Positions 55,234 through 63,606 of a stretch of 64,000 nt of DNA are shown here, piece after piece. Below the pieces are notes generated by a model. The model saw only the letters and a list, made by a program, of their open reading frames with translations. It was not told where the DNA came from and searched no databases. Source of the DNA: Metabacillus arenae (GTDB lineage Bacteria; Bacillota; Bacilli; Bacillales; Bacillaceae); the NCBI RefSeq assembly GCF_014773385.1, contig NZ_JACXAI010000008.1, forward strand, positions 17,415 to 81,414, read 5' to 3'. A program made the translations under genes and the position numbers. Positions within the stretch are counted from its first letter, which is position 1; each line of letters starts with the position of its first letter.

Positions 55234-55262
55234 AAAGCTGAACCTATATAGATTCAGCATCT
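55234..55262 (-). terminator. Terminator of ku
   Basis: GCTGAA/TTCAGC stem with a loop of about 9 nt and TTTTGTTTT on the minus strand. Confidence 0.75.
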
Positions 55263-55266
55263 TTCA

Positions 55267-56160
55267 TTAGCTGGACGCTTTTTTCCGTACCGTTTTTTTC
55301 TTCTTATCACCAGTTGCGGTTTTTTTCGGTTTTTCTTCTTTGGATTGGGCAGTTTTTGATTTAGCTGCAGCAGGTTTATCCGGATTTTTCTTTTTTGTCT
55401 TTTCAATACTTGCCTGAAGGGCACTCATGAGGTCAACAACATTTTGACGAGGGGATTGCTCAGGTGTTTTTCCTTCATTTTGATCAATTTTCTTGTCAAT
55501 TAATGCATGGAGAGCAAAGCGGTAATCGTCTGTATATTCTTCAGGATTAAACTCGGTTGTGAGCTGATCAATTAACATAATAGCTGTGTTGAGTTCCTTT
55601 TCATCAATTTCAGTCTGCTCAGGTACACTTGGCACTTCGGTTACATTTCTCACCTCATCAGGGTAATGAATGGTTTCCATTACTATACAATTTTCGTAAA
55701 CTCTAACAACTGCTAACTGCTGTTTTGAACGCATTGTAATTTCAGCAACCCCGATTTTTTCAGATTTTGTCAGGGCTTCTCTAAGTAAAGCATAAGCTTT
55801 GCCGCCATTTTCTCCAGGTCCGATAAAATAAGACCGGTTAAAATAAATAGGATCAATATCATCGAGACTTACAAAGTCAATGATCTCAACCGTTTTATCT
55901 TCCATCTCTTCTTTTAAGGCTTTTAATTCCTCCTCGTCTAACACAACAAATTTCCCTTTTACGTATTCATACCCTTTAACAATCTCTTCATTGCCAACCT
56001 CTTCTTCACAATGGGGACACTTTTTTTCATATTGAATAGGTGTATGACATTTGCTATGCAAGCTGCGAAGCTTTACATCCTTATCTTCAATTGCTGCATA
56101 TAGCTTTATCGGGATATTGACCAGCCCGAAACTAATTGAACCCTTCCACATAGTGTGCAT
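55267..56160 (-). CDS. ku: DNA end-binding protein Ku
   Basis: This homodimeric ring protein of 297 residues binds broken DNA ends and recruits LigD. The core is recognisable from HTMWKGSISFGLVNIPIKLY to the LMSALQASIEK region. The C-terminal tail of about 45 residues is extremely Lys-rich (KKKNPDKPAAAKSK, KKKKTVRKKASS), a known DNA-threading extension. I start at the second ATG (56160), 7 nt after GGAGG. In B. subtilis, ku and ligD are expressed in the forespore under sigma-G; here no clear sigma-G promoter was seen. Confidence 0.95.
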   Translation of the reverse strand: MHTMWKGSISFGLVNIPIKLYAAIEDKDVKLRSLHSKCHTPIQYEKKCPHCEEEVGNEEIVKGYEYVKGKFVVLDEEELKALKEEMEDKTVEIIDFVSLDDIDPIYFNRSYFIGPGENGGKAYALLREALTKSEKIGVAEITMRSKQQLAVVRVYENCIVMETIHYPDEVRNVTEVPSVPEQTEIDEKELNTAIMLIDQLTTEFNPEEYTDDYRFALHALIDKKIDQNEGKTPEQSPRQNVVDLMSALQASIEKTKKKNPDKPAAAKSKTAQSKEEKPKKTATGDKKKKTVRKKASS

Positions 56161-56276
56161 ATTCATTCCTCCTTTCTTTTTTTCCTTCTTTTTATTTTGT
56201 TGTGGAAGGAATTAATCATGAATGGTAAAAATTGCACATGAATTAAAATTGTTGCTAGTAAAGCCTGAAATAAAGA

Positions 56277-56302
56277 GCAATCAGTGATTCACCGATTGCT
56301 TT
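56277..56302. terminator. Family D hairpin after uppP
   Basis: GCAATC-GTG/CAC-GATTGC stem with a 3-nt loop and one A-C mismatch, followed by TTTAG. It is placed at the 3' side of the uppP gene on the minus strand. Confidence 0.6.
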
Positions 56303-56335
56303 AGTCTCCTATCTGATTTCTAAACTGGGTATAGC

Positions 56336-57115
56336 TTAGAATATGTCTAACCCCTGCATGACAATAATAAAAAAGCCAAGAATCCAAACATATGAAGCAA
56401 AGAGCTTTAAGGAATGATTCTTAACAAAGCGTATCATCCATTTGACTGCTGCATAACCAAAGAAAGCAGCAGACATGGTGGCAACAAGTAACGGAAAAAA
56501 ACCTATCTCAACATTTTGATGGGAAATAAGTTTGCTTGATTGAAGAACGATTGCGCCAAAAATAGCAGGTATAGATAGAAGGAAGGAAAAATAGGCCGCC
56601 GTTTCCTTCTCGATTTTTCTCATAAGAGCACCTGCAATTGTCATTCCAGACCTGGAGACAGCGGGGAAAATAGCAAAGGCTTGGAAACATCCAATGAATA
56701 ATGAGTCAGCAAATGAAATGTCTTCTATTTTTTTGACACCATTTTTTAGTCTATCTGCAAACCATAAAAATGTTCCAGTAAGTAAGAATTCCCACCCGAT
56801 TGTGCTGCCAGTAACAGATATTTCATCAAAAAAGTCATCAAACATTAGGCCGGCGATGACAGCAGGAATGGTACCAACAATCAGTAAAAAGGACAATTTA
56901 CTAAAAGGATTTCTTACTACTTTAAAAAGAATATCTTTGTAAAAAACGACCAAAGCGATAAATGTCCCAATATGGAGCATAGTATCCAAAAACAGTCCCG
57001 CTTCTTGCAAACCAAACATTTTTCTGCCTAAATATAGATGACCTGTGCTGCTAATCGGTAAAAACTCTGTCAATCCTTGTACAATTCCTAGTATTAACGC
57101 TTCTATCCAATTCAA
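56336..57115 (-). CDS. uppP: Undecaprenyl-diphosphatase
   Basis: This membrane enzyme recycles undecaprenyl pyrophosphate to the monophosphate lipid carrier for cell-wall synthesis, and its overexpression gives bacitracin resistance. The polytopic protein of 259 residues carries the BacA signatures GIVQGLTEFLPISSTGH (catalytic Glu) and FPAVSRSGMTIAGAL. I use the TTG at 57115, because GGAGGG lies 6 nt before it; the longer frame to 57199 would add 28 residues without family support. Confidence 0.93.
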   Translation of the reverse strand: MNWIEALILGIVQGLTEFLPISSTGHLYLGRKMFGLQEAGLFLDTMLHIGTFIALVVFYKDILFKVVRNPFSKLSFLLIVGTIPAVIAGLMFDDFFDEISVTGSTIGWEFLLTGTFLWFADRLKNGVKKIEDISFADSLFIGCFQAFAIFPAVSRSGMTIAGALMRKIEKETAAYFSFLLSIPAIFGAIVLQSSKLISHQNVEIGFFPLLVATMSAAFFGYAAVKWMIRFVKNHSLKLFASYVWILGFFIIVMQGLDIF

Positions 57116-57340
57116 AGATGTCCCTCCATTTCGAGAAAATCGAGTCATGGGTAAAGGCGTTCTCATTTCCTGCAGCTTGCCTTTCCTTACTATCAGCATA
57201 TGTTTTTTGATTTTTCGAATAGAACAGAAAGTTGGACATCCTGTAAATTAGATTAGAAGATGTAATCAATTTGTTTTTAAATTTGTCTTACTCCCAGGGT
57301 GGTTTATCTTATTTTGTCTTTTCTGTTAGGAAATAATTGG

Positions 57341-57369
57341 TTGACAAAGTGCTATAACAGTATTATGAT
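57341..57369 (+). promoter_or_regulatory. Sigma-A promoter of the Mn2+ riboswitch leader
   Basis: TTGACA (57341-57346), 17-nt spacer, TATGAT (57364-57369), about 30 nt before the riboswitch. Confidence 0.85.
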
Positions 57370-57397
57370 AATCATATAATTTAATATTCTTCTTTTT

Positions 57398-57540
57398 CAA
57401 AGGGGAGTAGCGTTCGGGAATTATTATGACCTGAAAGCAAAGTCGTCATTTCATGGATTATATCCATCGGCTTTGCTGACATGATCGGAACATGTCCAGC
57501 AAGACCTTTGCCTAGTATTGAGGCAAGGGTCTTTTTATTT
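57398..57540 (+). promoter_or_regulatory. yybP-ykoY Mn2+ riboswitch with terminator
   Basis: The conserved GGGGAGTAGC and the GCTTTGCTGAC/GTCCAGCAAGACC legs are present. The expression platform ends in AGACCTTTGCC/GGCAAGGGTCT followed by TTTTT (57502-57536). Mn2+ binding normally disfavours this terminator, so the downstream TerC-type transporter is induced by Mn2+. Confidence 0.93.
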
Positions 57541-57607
57541 TGATTATTCCTCCTAATACTAGGGTAAAAAAGAAGCACACAACTATTAAGGATAGGAGGA
57601 ATTGAAT

Positions 57608-58399
57608 ATGGATGCAGCTTTATTGTTGGAATATGGCTGGGTACTTCTTGTTCTGGTTGCCTTAGAGGGAATTTTGGCAGCAGATAACGCCCTTGTAATG
57701 GCGGTTATGGTGAAGCATTTGCCAGAGGATAAACGAAAGAAAGCATTGTTCTATGGATTGGCTGGTGCGTTTATTCTTAGGATAGGATCATTGTTTGCCA
57801 TCTCATTACTCGTAAACGTATGGCAAGTTCAAGCAATCGGTGCGCTTTATCTGTTATTTATTTCGATCAACCATATTTTGAAAAAGCACGTTTTTAAGAA
57901 AGAACATCATGGCCATAAGCCTAAAAAAGAATCAGGATTTTGGTCGACAGTTTTTAAAGTGGAGTTAGCAGATATTGCGTTTGCAGTAGATTCAATTCTC
58001 GCTGCAGTTGCATTAGCAGTAACATTACCAGCTACTAATTTGCCTTCGATTGGCGGCTTAGATGGTGGACAATTTTTTGTAGTCTTGGCTGGCGGATTAA
58101 TTGGAGTAGTCATCATGCGTTTTGCCGCTACCTGGTTCGTATCCATTTTACAAAAGAAGCCAAACCTCGAAACAGCCGCTTTTCTAATCGTCGGCTGGGT
58201 AGGGGTAAAGCTTGCCTTATATACGTTAGCACATCCAGAAATTGCGATTGTTTCTGATCACTTTATTCATTCTACAACATGGAAGATTATTTTCTGGGGA
58301 GTCTTAGCAGGAATCGCTCTCGGTGGATGGTTCCTTTCTGGAGGCAAAAAGAATGTGGAAAAGGAAAAAGAAATATATAAAAAGGTTGAAAATCAGTAA
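57608..58399 (+). CDS. TerC-family membrane protein (YkoY-like Mn2+ exporter)
   Basis: This 263-residue protein has seven to nine helices. The two metal-site motifs of TerC are visible: EGILAADNALVMAVM and ELADIAFAVDSILAAV. Family members under the Mn2+ riboswitch (YkoY, YceF) export Mn2+, in part to load secreted enzymes. The ATG at 57608 follows TAGGAGG; the TTG at 57602 is too close to that site. A His-rich cytoplasmic loop (KKEHHGHKPKKE) lies between helices. Confidence 0.9.
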   Translation: MDAALLLEYGWVLLVLVALEGILAADNALVMAVMVKHLPEDKRKKALFYGLAGAFILRIGSLFAISLLVNVWQVQAIGALYLLFISINHILKKHVFKKEHHGHKPKKESGFWSTVFKVELADIAFAVDSILAAVALAVTLPATNLPSIGGLDGGQFFVVLAGGLIGVVIMRFAATWFVSILQKKPNLETAAFLIVGWVGVKLALYTLAHPEIAIVSDHFIHSTTWKIIFWGVLAGIALGGWFLSGGKKNVEKEKEIYKKVENQ

Positions 58400-58409
58400 G
58401 GAATGCTGG

Positions 58410-58436
58410 GTCTTACCTCTAAGGTAAGGCCTTTTT
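58410..58436 (+). terminator. Terminator of the TerC gene
   Basis: GTCTTACC/GGTAAGGC stem, 5-nt loop, CTTTTTG. Confidence 0.85.
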
Positions 58437-58553
58437 GTATGACTTAACAATTATAATCATCCTGTTTCAAATGTAGTGTAAATAAGTAAAGAGTTTTTAG
58501 GCGTATGTCATTAGACCTATTATTACAAAAAGATTACAAGTAAATTTTAAAAT

Positions 58554-58582
58554 ACCCCCTTAATTTTAATAACTGTAACGTA
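58554..58582 (+). promoter_or_regulatory. Candidate SigI-type promoter
   Basis: ACCCCC (58554-58559) and CGTA (58579-58582) with a 19-nt spacer resemble the ACCCCC...CGWA pattern described for SigI promoters. It precedes the sigI-rsgI operon by about 430 nt, so autoregulation is possible. A second promoter near sigI is not excluded. Confidence 0.4.
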
Positions 58583-58654
58583 AATTTTTTATATAGCAAA
58601 GAAAGGAAGGGAATTAATGAGTGAATTTTCAGATTATTTAGTCCGGAGGAACTA

Positions 58655-58738
58655 ATGATGCTGGCTAAGGGCATATTAGCTAGAATTAATAACTTTCTCG
58701 ACATTTTGAATTGGTTAACTCCGGTAATTGGAGTTTGA
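58655..58738 (+). CDS. Small hydrophobic peptide ORF, 27 aa
   Basis: CCGGAGG lies 6 nt before ATGATG. The peptide (starts MMLAKGILARINNFLDIL) is hydrophobic and amphipathic, like small membrane-active peptides, but I cannot assign a family. It is placed between the possible SigI promoter and sigI. The remaining 58739-59012 holds nothing I can support. Confidence 0.3.
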   Translation: MMLAKGILARINNFLDILNWLTPVIGV

Positions 58739-59012
58739 TTGAAACCTGTTTTTATATCAATTATGAGAATCCATTATGGTGATAGGCTTTAAGTGGAACC
58801 TTGTCATTTAAATACTCATTTTTGGTTCAAAATCTATAATAAAATATAGTTCAATAGTTCCTAAAGGAAATTATAAAGCTGCCGATTATGTAGATGAGTG
58901 TCTTTTTTCTGGTATGAAAGTCTTGGCACAATTCCAAATTTCTTCCTTTGCGCTTCCCCTATAAATTAGCTATGATTAACGAAGTATATTGGGAGAAACT
59001 GAGGTGAAACCG

Positions 59013-59759
59013 GTGCTAAGCCTTTTGTTTAACATTCGGAAAAAGAAACAAACGTTAGAAGACACAGTGATCCTCATACAAAAAGGCGATCTTCATCTAC
59101 AAAATCAATTGATAGATCAGTATAAGCCCTTTGTAGCAAAAACTGTTTCCTCTGTTTGTAAAAGATATATAGATGAACGTGATGATGAATTTAGTATAGG
59201 TCTAATTGCATTTAATGAAGCAATCGAAAAGTATTCCCCAGAAAAAGGGAACTCGCTATTAGCTTTTGCTGAGTTGATTATAAAACGAAAAGTGATCGAT
59301 TATATTCGAAAAGAGGCAAGAAATTCTCAAACGATTAATATTGACCTTCAAGAGCATGAGGAAAACGAAGCATCACAAAGTAAAATTGAAGCTAACTTAT
59401 CGGTTGACGAATATCAACGATTAATTGAACAAGAACAGCGCAGGGAAGAAATACTATTTTTCCAAGGAGTCTTAACGGAATTTGGTTTGTCTTTCGCTGA
59501 ATTAGTCGAAAATTCACCTAAGCATATGGATGCAAGGCAAAATGCAATTGAAGTAGCAAAAATTTTAGTCGAGAACAAAGAGTTGAGAACTGTCCTATTT
59601 CAGAAAAAACAATTACCAGTAAAAAAATTAGAAAAACAAGTAAAAGTCAGCCGCAAAACGATAGAGCGTAACCGAAAGTATATTATTGCAATGTCAATTA
59701 TTTTAGTAGGTGATTACGTTTACTTAAAAGATTATATTAAAGGGGTGCTTCACTCATGA
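59013..59759 (+). CDS. sigI: RNA polymerase sigma factor SigI
   Basis: This 248-residue sigma-70-family factor of the SigI class is active in heat and cell-wall stress. Region 2-like sequence includes DEFSIGLIAFNEAIEKYSPEKG and FAELIIKRKVIDYIRKEAR. The C-terminal SigI-specific domain has VKKLEKQVKVSRKTIERNRKYI. GTG at 59013 has GAGGTG 7 nt upstream. It overlaps rsgI by 4 bp (ATGA), a conserved arrangement for the sigma factor and its anti-sigma. Confidence 0.92.
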   Translation: MLSLLFNIRKKKQTLEDTVILIQKGDLHLQNQLIDQYKPFVAKTVSSVCKRYIDERDDEFSIGLIAFNEAIEKYSPEKGNSLLAFAELIIKRKVIDYIRKEARNSQTINIDLQEHEENEASQSKIEANLSVDEYQRLIEQEQRREEILFFQGVLTEFGLSFAELVENSPKHMDARQNAIEVAKILVENKELRTVLFQKKQLPVKKLEKQVKVSRKTIERNRKYIIAMSIILVGDYVYLKDYIKGVLHS

Positions 59760-61033
59760 ATAGAGGGGTCGTCGTTGAATTAAATGATGAGTATGTTACT
59801 CTGCTAACCCCTGATGGTCAATTTATGAAGGCAAAAAATGTAGCGGGCGCATATCAACTAGGTGAAGAGAGAACCTTTTCCCCCCTCATAAAGAAGGAGA
59901 AGGCTTTTACTCGTCTTTTTAAGACCAGTTCTTTAAAAATGGGTTTACTTTCTGCAGCAGTTATTTTTTTATTTGTCTTTACACTCCTCCCATTTTTAAG
60001 CGGTCAGAAGGTATATGCCTATATGACGATTGATATCAATCCAAGCTTCGAATTAGCCATTGACCAGAAGCTCGAGGTAATTGAAATAGTCGCTTTAAAT
60101 GAGGACGGGGAGCAGATGCTGGAGAAGCTTTCTGAATGGAAACATCAAAGCCTTTCCAAAGTAGTTGGACAAATTGTTTCCACAAGCAGAGGAAATGGAT
60201 ATATGAATGAGGACAACGAAATTCTTCTTTCGACCGTGGTAAGTAAAAGTGATAACGAACAATTTAAAAAGAGCTTACAAACTAGTATTAAACAAATGGA
60301 AAGCTCTTATGAAAAAGAAGAATTGCATGTAGAAACCCTGCAGAGTGATCAGGAGACTCGTGAAAAAGCAAAATCAGAAGGAATATCGACTGGCAAATAT
60401 ATAAAACTTCATGAACATGAGTCCTCTTCGAAGGAAGAGAATGAAGAGAAGGAAGAGGTCGCTCCTAAAGAAAAGGAAGAACCTTTAATAGAAGAAAATT
60501 CAGATGAGGAACAAAAATCAAAAAATGATTCTTCTGAGAAACCGCAGGATGAAAAAAATGCTCCTCCAAAAAATGATGAAAAAGATGAAAAAGATGAAAA
60601 AAATGAAAAGGATCCATTAAAAGAAGAGCAAAAAGAGAAGCATGATGAGGAAAAAGAAATGCTTGATGAAGAAAAAAGGGGTCAAAATGAATCGGATAAA
60701 GGGGAAATAAAGGAACCATTACCTGGTAAGGATCAAGAAGAGCCGGAAGAACCTGAGGATGAAATCCACCAGGATGAAAATAACCCTCCACAATTAGAAA
60801 AAAAAAATGAGGATGGGTCAGAATTTCATGATCAAGATAAATACGAAGAAGACCAAAATGAAAGTCCCTCTTCTAACACAGAAAAAAAAAATGAAAATGA
60901 GCCGGTAGACAAAAGCGAAGAGGAAAGCGAACAAGGGAATTCTGAAAATCAAGAACAAACAGACGATCAAAATGAGGAACAACCTTCTGAAAACGAGGAT
61001 GAATCGGTAAATAACGAACGAGAAGAAAATTAA
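59756..61033 (+). CDS. rsgI: Anti-sigma-I factor RsgI with long disordered ectodomain
   Basis: The N-terminal cytoplasmic RsgI domain (residues 1-45) binds SigI. One membrane helix spans about 61-81. The juxtamembrane module contains YMTIDINPSFELAID with the Asn95-Pro96 bond, where RsgI proteins are reported to self-cleave before intramembrane proteolysis. From about residue 210 to 425 the extracellular part is an extreme Glu/Lys/Asp/Asn low-complexity region. In B. subtilis such a disordered region is needed for sensing the cell wall. Length 425 residues. Confidence 0.9.
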   Translation: MNRGVVVELNDEYVTLLTPDGQFMKAKNVAGAYQLGEERTFSPLIKKEKAFTRLFKTSSLKMGLLSAAVIFLFVFTLLPFLSGQKVYAYMTIDINPSFELAIDQKLEVIEIVALNEDGEQMLEKLSEWKHQSLSKVVGQIVSTSRGNGYMNEDNEILLSTVVSKSDNEQFKKSLQTSIKQMESSYEKEELHVETLQSDQETREKAKSEGISTGKYIKLHEHESSSKEENEEKEEVAPKEKEEPLIEENSDEEQKSKNDSSEKPQDEKNAPPKNDEKDEKDEKNEKDPLKEEQKEKHDEEKEMLDEEKRGQNESDKGEIKEPLPGKDQEEPEEPEDEIHQDENNPPQLEKKNEDGSEFHDQDKYEEDQNESPSSNTEKKNENEPVDKSEEESEQGNSENQEQTDDQNEEQPSENEDESVNNEREEN

Positions 61034-61199
61034 CTAGAACAAATTTGCCTATACTCAAAAGGATTTTCAGAATAATTGTACAAAATTAAAATTAATGACT
61101 ACTTTCTTATGAAAGTATGTCTTTGGAGGCAATCACCGAAGGCCATACGTGGATTCATGAGATGCAGTTTTTGAGTATTTACATGGAAAACATCTTTAT

Positions 61200-61227
61200 A
61201 AAACGCCGAGTCTCGACTCGGCGTTTA
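61200..61227. terminator. Bidirectional terminator
   Basis: A 12-bp perfect stem AAACGCCGAGTC/GACTCGGCGTTT with a 2-4 nt loop between rsgI and the convergent SASP gene. Confidence 0.85.
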
Positions 61228-61241
61228 GCCATATTATTCAA

Positions 61242-61430
61242 TTATTTTCCGTTTAATTGAGATTGTGCTTGCTGCACTAGGCGTTTTGTAATTTCGCCTC
61301 CAACAGATCCATTTGAACGAGAAACAGTATCTGAGCCAAGATTTACACCAAACTCCTGAGCAATTTCGGTTTTAAATTGATCAAGAGCCTGCTCAGCACC
61401 AGGGACAAGCAATTTATTTCGACGCGGCAT
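61242..61430 (-). CDS. Small acid-soluble spore protein, alpha/beta type
   Basis: This 62-residue protein coats and protects spore DNA. It shows the two SASP motifs: [21 protein letters not shown], containing the germination protease cleavage-site region, and [16 protein letters not shown]. The ATG at 61430 ([20 protein letters not shown]) is chosen because the upstream ATG at 61439 overlaps the AAAGGAG site. Expression would be forespore-specific (sigma-G); no certain sigma-G promoter was identified. Confidence 0.95.
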   Translation of the reverse strand: MPRRNKLLVPGAEQALDQFKTEIAQEFGVNLGSDTVSRSNGSVGGEITKRLVQQAQSQLNGK

Positions 61431-61570
61431 ATTTTTCATCTCCTTTCATGTAAGCAGCAGAGTTTGCTGCATTCATAGTTTTGGATGCTTTGGTCGATCT
61501 ATACTGCCAAATGTTTCATATTAGACGAAAATTGCCAGCTCCAGCCGACCTAAAAGGTATTCCAATAGTA

Positions 61571-61607
61571 AAGGACAGATAGAGAATTGCTCTCATTCTG
61601 TCCTTTA
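61571..61607 (-). terminator. Terminator of the DUF1836 gene
   Basis: AAAGGACAGA/TCTGTCCTTT with GAGA/TCTC inner pairs just after the stop codon on the minus strand. Confidence 0.75.
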
Positions 61608-61611
61608 CTAA

Positions 61612-62307
61612 TTAGTTGTTCATGTAGTTTAAATGATTTTGCAAAAATTTGTTTGCTCTTTGTTCAATATGTGAAGCAATAACAGACATAGAGGTGAGTA
61701 CAAGTAGGTCTTTAATGATAAGCCATTGCTTATCAGAGAGATGTTTAAATTGTCCTTTAATTATCTCAGCTGAAGACTGTAAGTGTGTTTCGAACTCATG
61801 GGAATATGTAGAGCAGGTATCCTCTTTCGTATCTTGCAAGATTCGTGCATATGCTTCATAAAATTTAATTGGCGATATTAAGTCGTCGCTCCGATCAGAT
61901 AATGTATTGAATAGGGCTTTTAAAACATATCTGATGGTTTCGAAGTCATAAACTGTTTTCAGGTCGCGTACAATTAAAAGGATAGCGGCTTGTTCGATTG
62001 AATACTTTTTCCCTAAAGCAGGGGGGCCAATTAACTCTTTGATATCACGTTTAATCCAATTTTGGATTGCAGTTGACTTGAAAGAAGTTAATTCACATAA
62101 ATTTCCCAGCTTAACAATTTCATTTGTTGATAAGCCGTATTCTTTTTTTACTCTCTTTTTTAAGTACCTTTTTAGAAAATCAGGAACTGCTTCAGACAGA
62201 TTGTCTTTTTCCTGATTAAAAAATAGTATTGGCATGTCCTCAGCTTCACCTTTAAGACCATAAAGCAATTTGGCCATCTCAATACGTGTAAGTGACACAG
62301 CTGTCAT
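61612..62307 (-). CDS. DUF1836 domain protein
   Basis: This 231-residue soluble protein has a MerR-like helical N-terminal part (LTSFKSTAIQNWIKRDIKEL, then GPPALGKKYSIEQAAILLIV) that defines DUF1836, possibly DNA binding, and a helical C-terminal part. Function is unknown. GGAGG precedes the ATG. It is divergent from htpX and shares the 285-bp intergenic region. Confidence 0.75.
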   Translation of the reverse strand: MTAVSLTRIEMAKLLYGLKGEAEDMPILFFNQEKDNLSEAVPDFLKRYLKKRVKKEYGLSTNEIVKLGNLCELTSFKSTAIQNWIKRDIKELIGPPALGKKYSIEQAAILLIVRDLKTVYDFETIRYVLKALFNTLSDRSDDLISPIKFYEAYARILQDTKEDTCSTYSHEFETHLQSSAEIIKGQFKHLSDKQWLIIKDLLVLTSMSVIASHIEQRANKFLQNHLNYMNN

Positions 62308-62509
62308 ACAAAACCTCCTATGTCGTTTTGTACACCATTATCTGGTATAAAGGATTCATTGTGTTGCCCATGCAAAACAACTAAAGCAGTGTCGTGGATT
62401 ATATATTCATAAAACCAGGCGATGACTAATTTAACATTACACTGTCCTCATTTTCCTTTATACAAAAAACTTGTTTTGTTTTATTGAACACTATCATACG
62501 TAATATTGC

Positions 62510-62538
62510 TTGCATTTTCAATGCAAAGCTCCTATAAT
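62510..62538 (+). promoter_or_regulatory. Sigma-A promoter of htpX
   Basis: TTGCAT (62510-62515), 17-nt spacer, TATAAT (62533-62538), 55 nt before the start codon. Confidence 0.8.
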
Positions 62539-62592
62539 TTTAGTATAAGTTTAAATTATAAGTTCTTCTGAACTTGAAATATGGAGGTTGCT

Positions 62593-63483
62593 ATGGGGAA
62601 GCGTATCTTTTTGTTTTTACTAACGAACATCCTTGTTATGGTCACTATAGGTATCGTCTTATCGATTGTTGCGACTGCAACAGGAGTAGGAACATATTTT
62701 ACTGCTGATGGCGGCATTAACCTGCTTTATTTATTGGTATTTAGTGCAATTGTAGGTTTTACTGGTGCATTTATCTCATTACTCATGTCACGCTGGATGG
62801 CTAAAATGATGATGGGTGTACAGGTGTTAGACCCAAATAAATCGCTAAGTCCTGCCGAAAGGGATTTAGTAGAAAGAGTTCATCGTCTATCACGTGCAGC
62901 CGGGATTACAAGAATGCCTCAGGTTGGTATATACAATTCTCGAGAAGTCAATGCTTTTGCCACTGGACCTTCAAAAAATCGTTCATTAGTAGCTGTATCT
63001 ACTGGATTGCTTAATGAAATGGATGATGCTGCAATTGAAGGTGTTTTAGCACATGAGGTGGCACATGTGGCAAATGGCGATATGGTAACAATGACACTAC
63101 TTCAAGGGATTGTAAATACATTTGTGGTGTTCCTAGCAAGAGTAGCTGCATGGGCTGTATCAAGATTTGTGAGAGAAGAACTTGCTCCAATTGTTCATTT
63201 TGTAGCAGTAATCATCTTCCAAATCCTATTCTCGATCTTAGGAAGCTTGGTAGTCTTCGCTTATTCCCGTCATCGAGAGTATCACGCTGACAAAGGCGGC
63301 GCAGACTTAGCTGGAAAAGATAAAATGGTTCATGCATTAAAATCATTAAAAGCGTACTCAAGAAGAGTGAACGATGAACAAGGCTCTTTGGCTACACTCA
63401 AAATCAACAGCAAAAAAGGATCTTCCATATTCTCGACTCACCCTGATTTAGACGATCGTATCCGAGCATTGGAAGCGAAATAA
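62593..63483 (+). CDS. htpX: Membrane zinc metalloprotease HtpX
   Basis: This 296-residue membrane-quality-control protease degrades misfolded membrane proteins. Two N-terminal helices (about 5-25 and 45-65) are followed by the zinc motif HEVAH at residues 154-158 with the catalytic Glu, two further helices (about 175-215), and [18 protein letters not shown], which supplies the third zinc ligand. The ATG at 62593 is preferred, since ATGGAGG at 62581 is its ribosome-binding site. A strong terminator follows. Confidence 0.95.
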   Translation: MGKRIFLFLLTNILVMVTIGIVLSIVATATGVGTYFTADGGINLLYLLVFSAIVGFTGAFISLLMSRWMAKMMMGVQVLDPNKSLSPAERDLVERVHRLSRAAGITRMPQVGIYNSREVNAFATGPSKNRSLVAVSTGLLNEMDDAAIEGVLAHEVAHVANGDMVTMTLLQGIVNTFVVFLARVAAWAVSRFVREELAPIVHFVAVIIFQILFSILGSLVVFAYSRHREYHADKGGADLAGKDKMVHALKSLKAYSRRVNDEQGSLATLKINSKKGSSIFSTHPDLDDRIRALEAK

Positions 63484-63495
63484 TAGATTATTTGA

Positions 63496-63525
63496 GACAG
63501 GTTTTCGGTGAAACCTGTCTTTTTT
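63496..63525 (+). terminator. Terminator of htpX
   Basis: GACAGGTTT/AAACCTGTC perfect 9-bp stem, 6-nt loop, TTTTTT. Confidence 0.9.
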
Positions 63526-63606
63526 AGTTCTATATTCTGCCACTAAAACGATAATCTGGCCGATCCAACATATGAAGGTGCAATCCTCATTTAATGCCTT
63601 CATACT

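Noticed and set aside
60465..60791. 108-aa minus-strand ORF rich in His/Phe/Leu
   Set aside because: It is the antisense shadow of the GAA/GAT/AAA-rich rsgI ectodomain.
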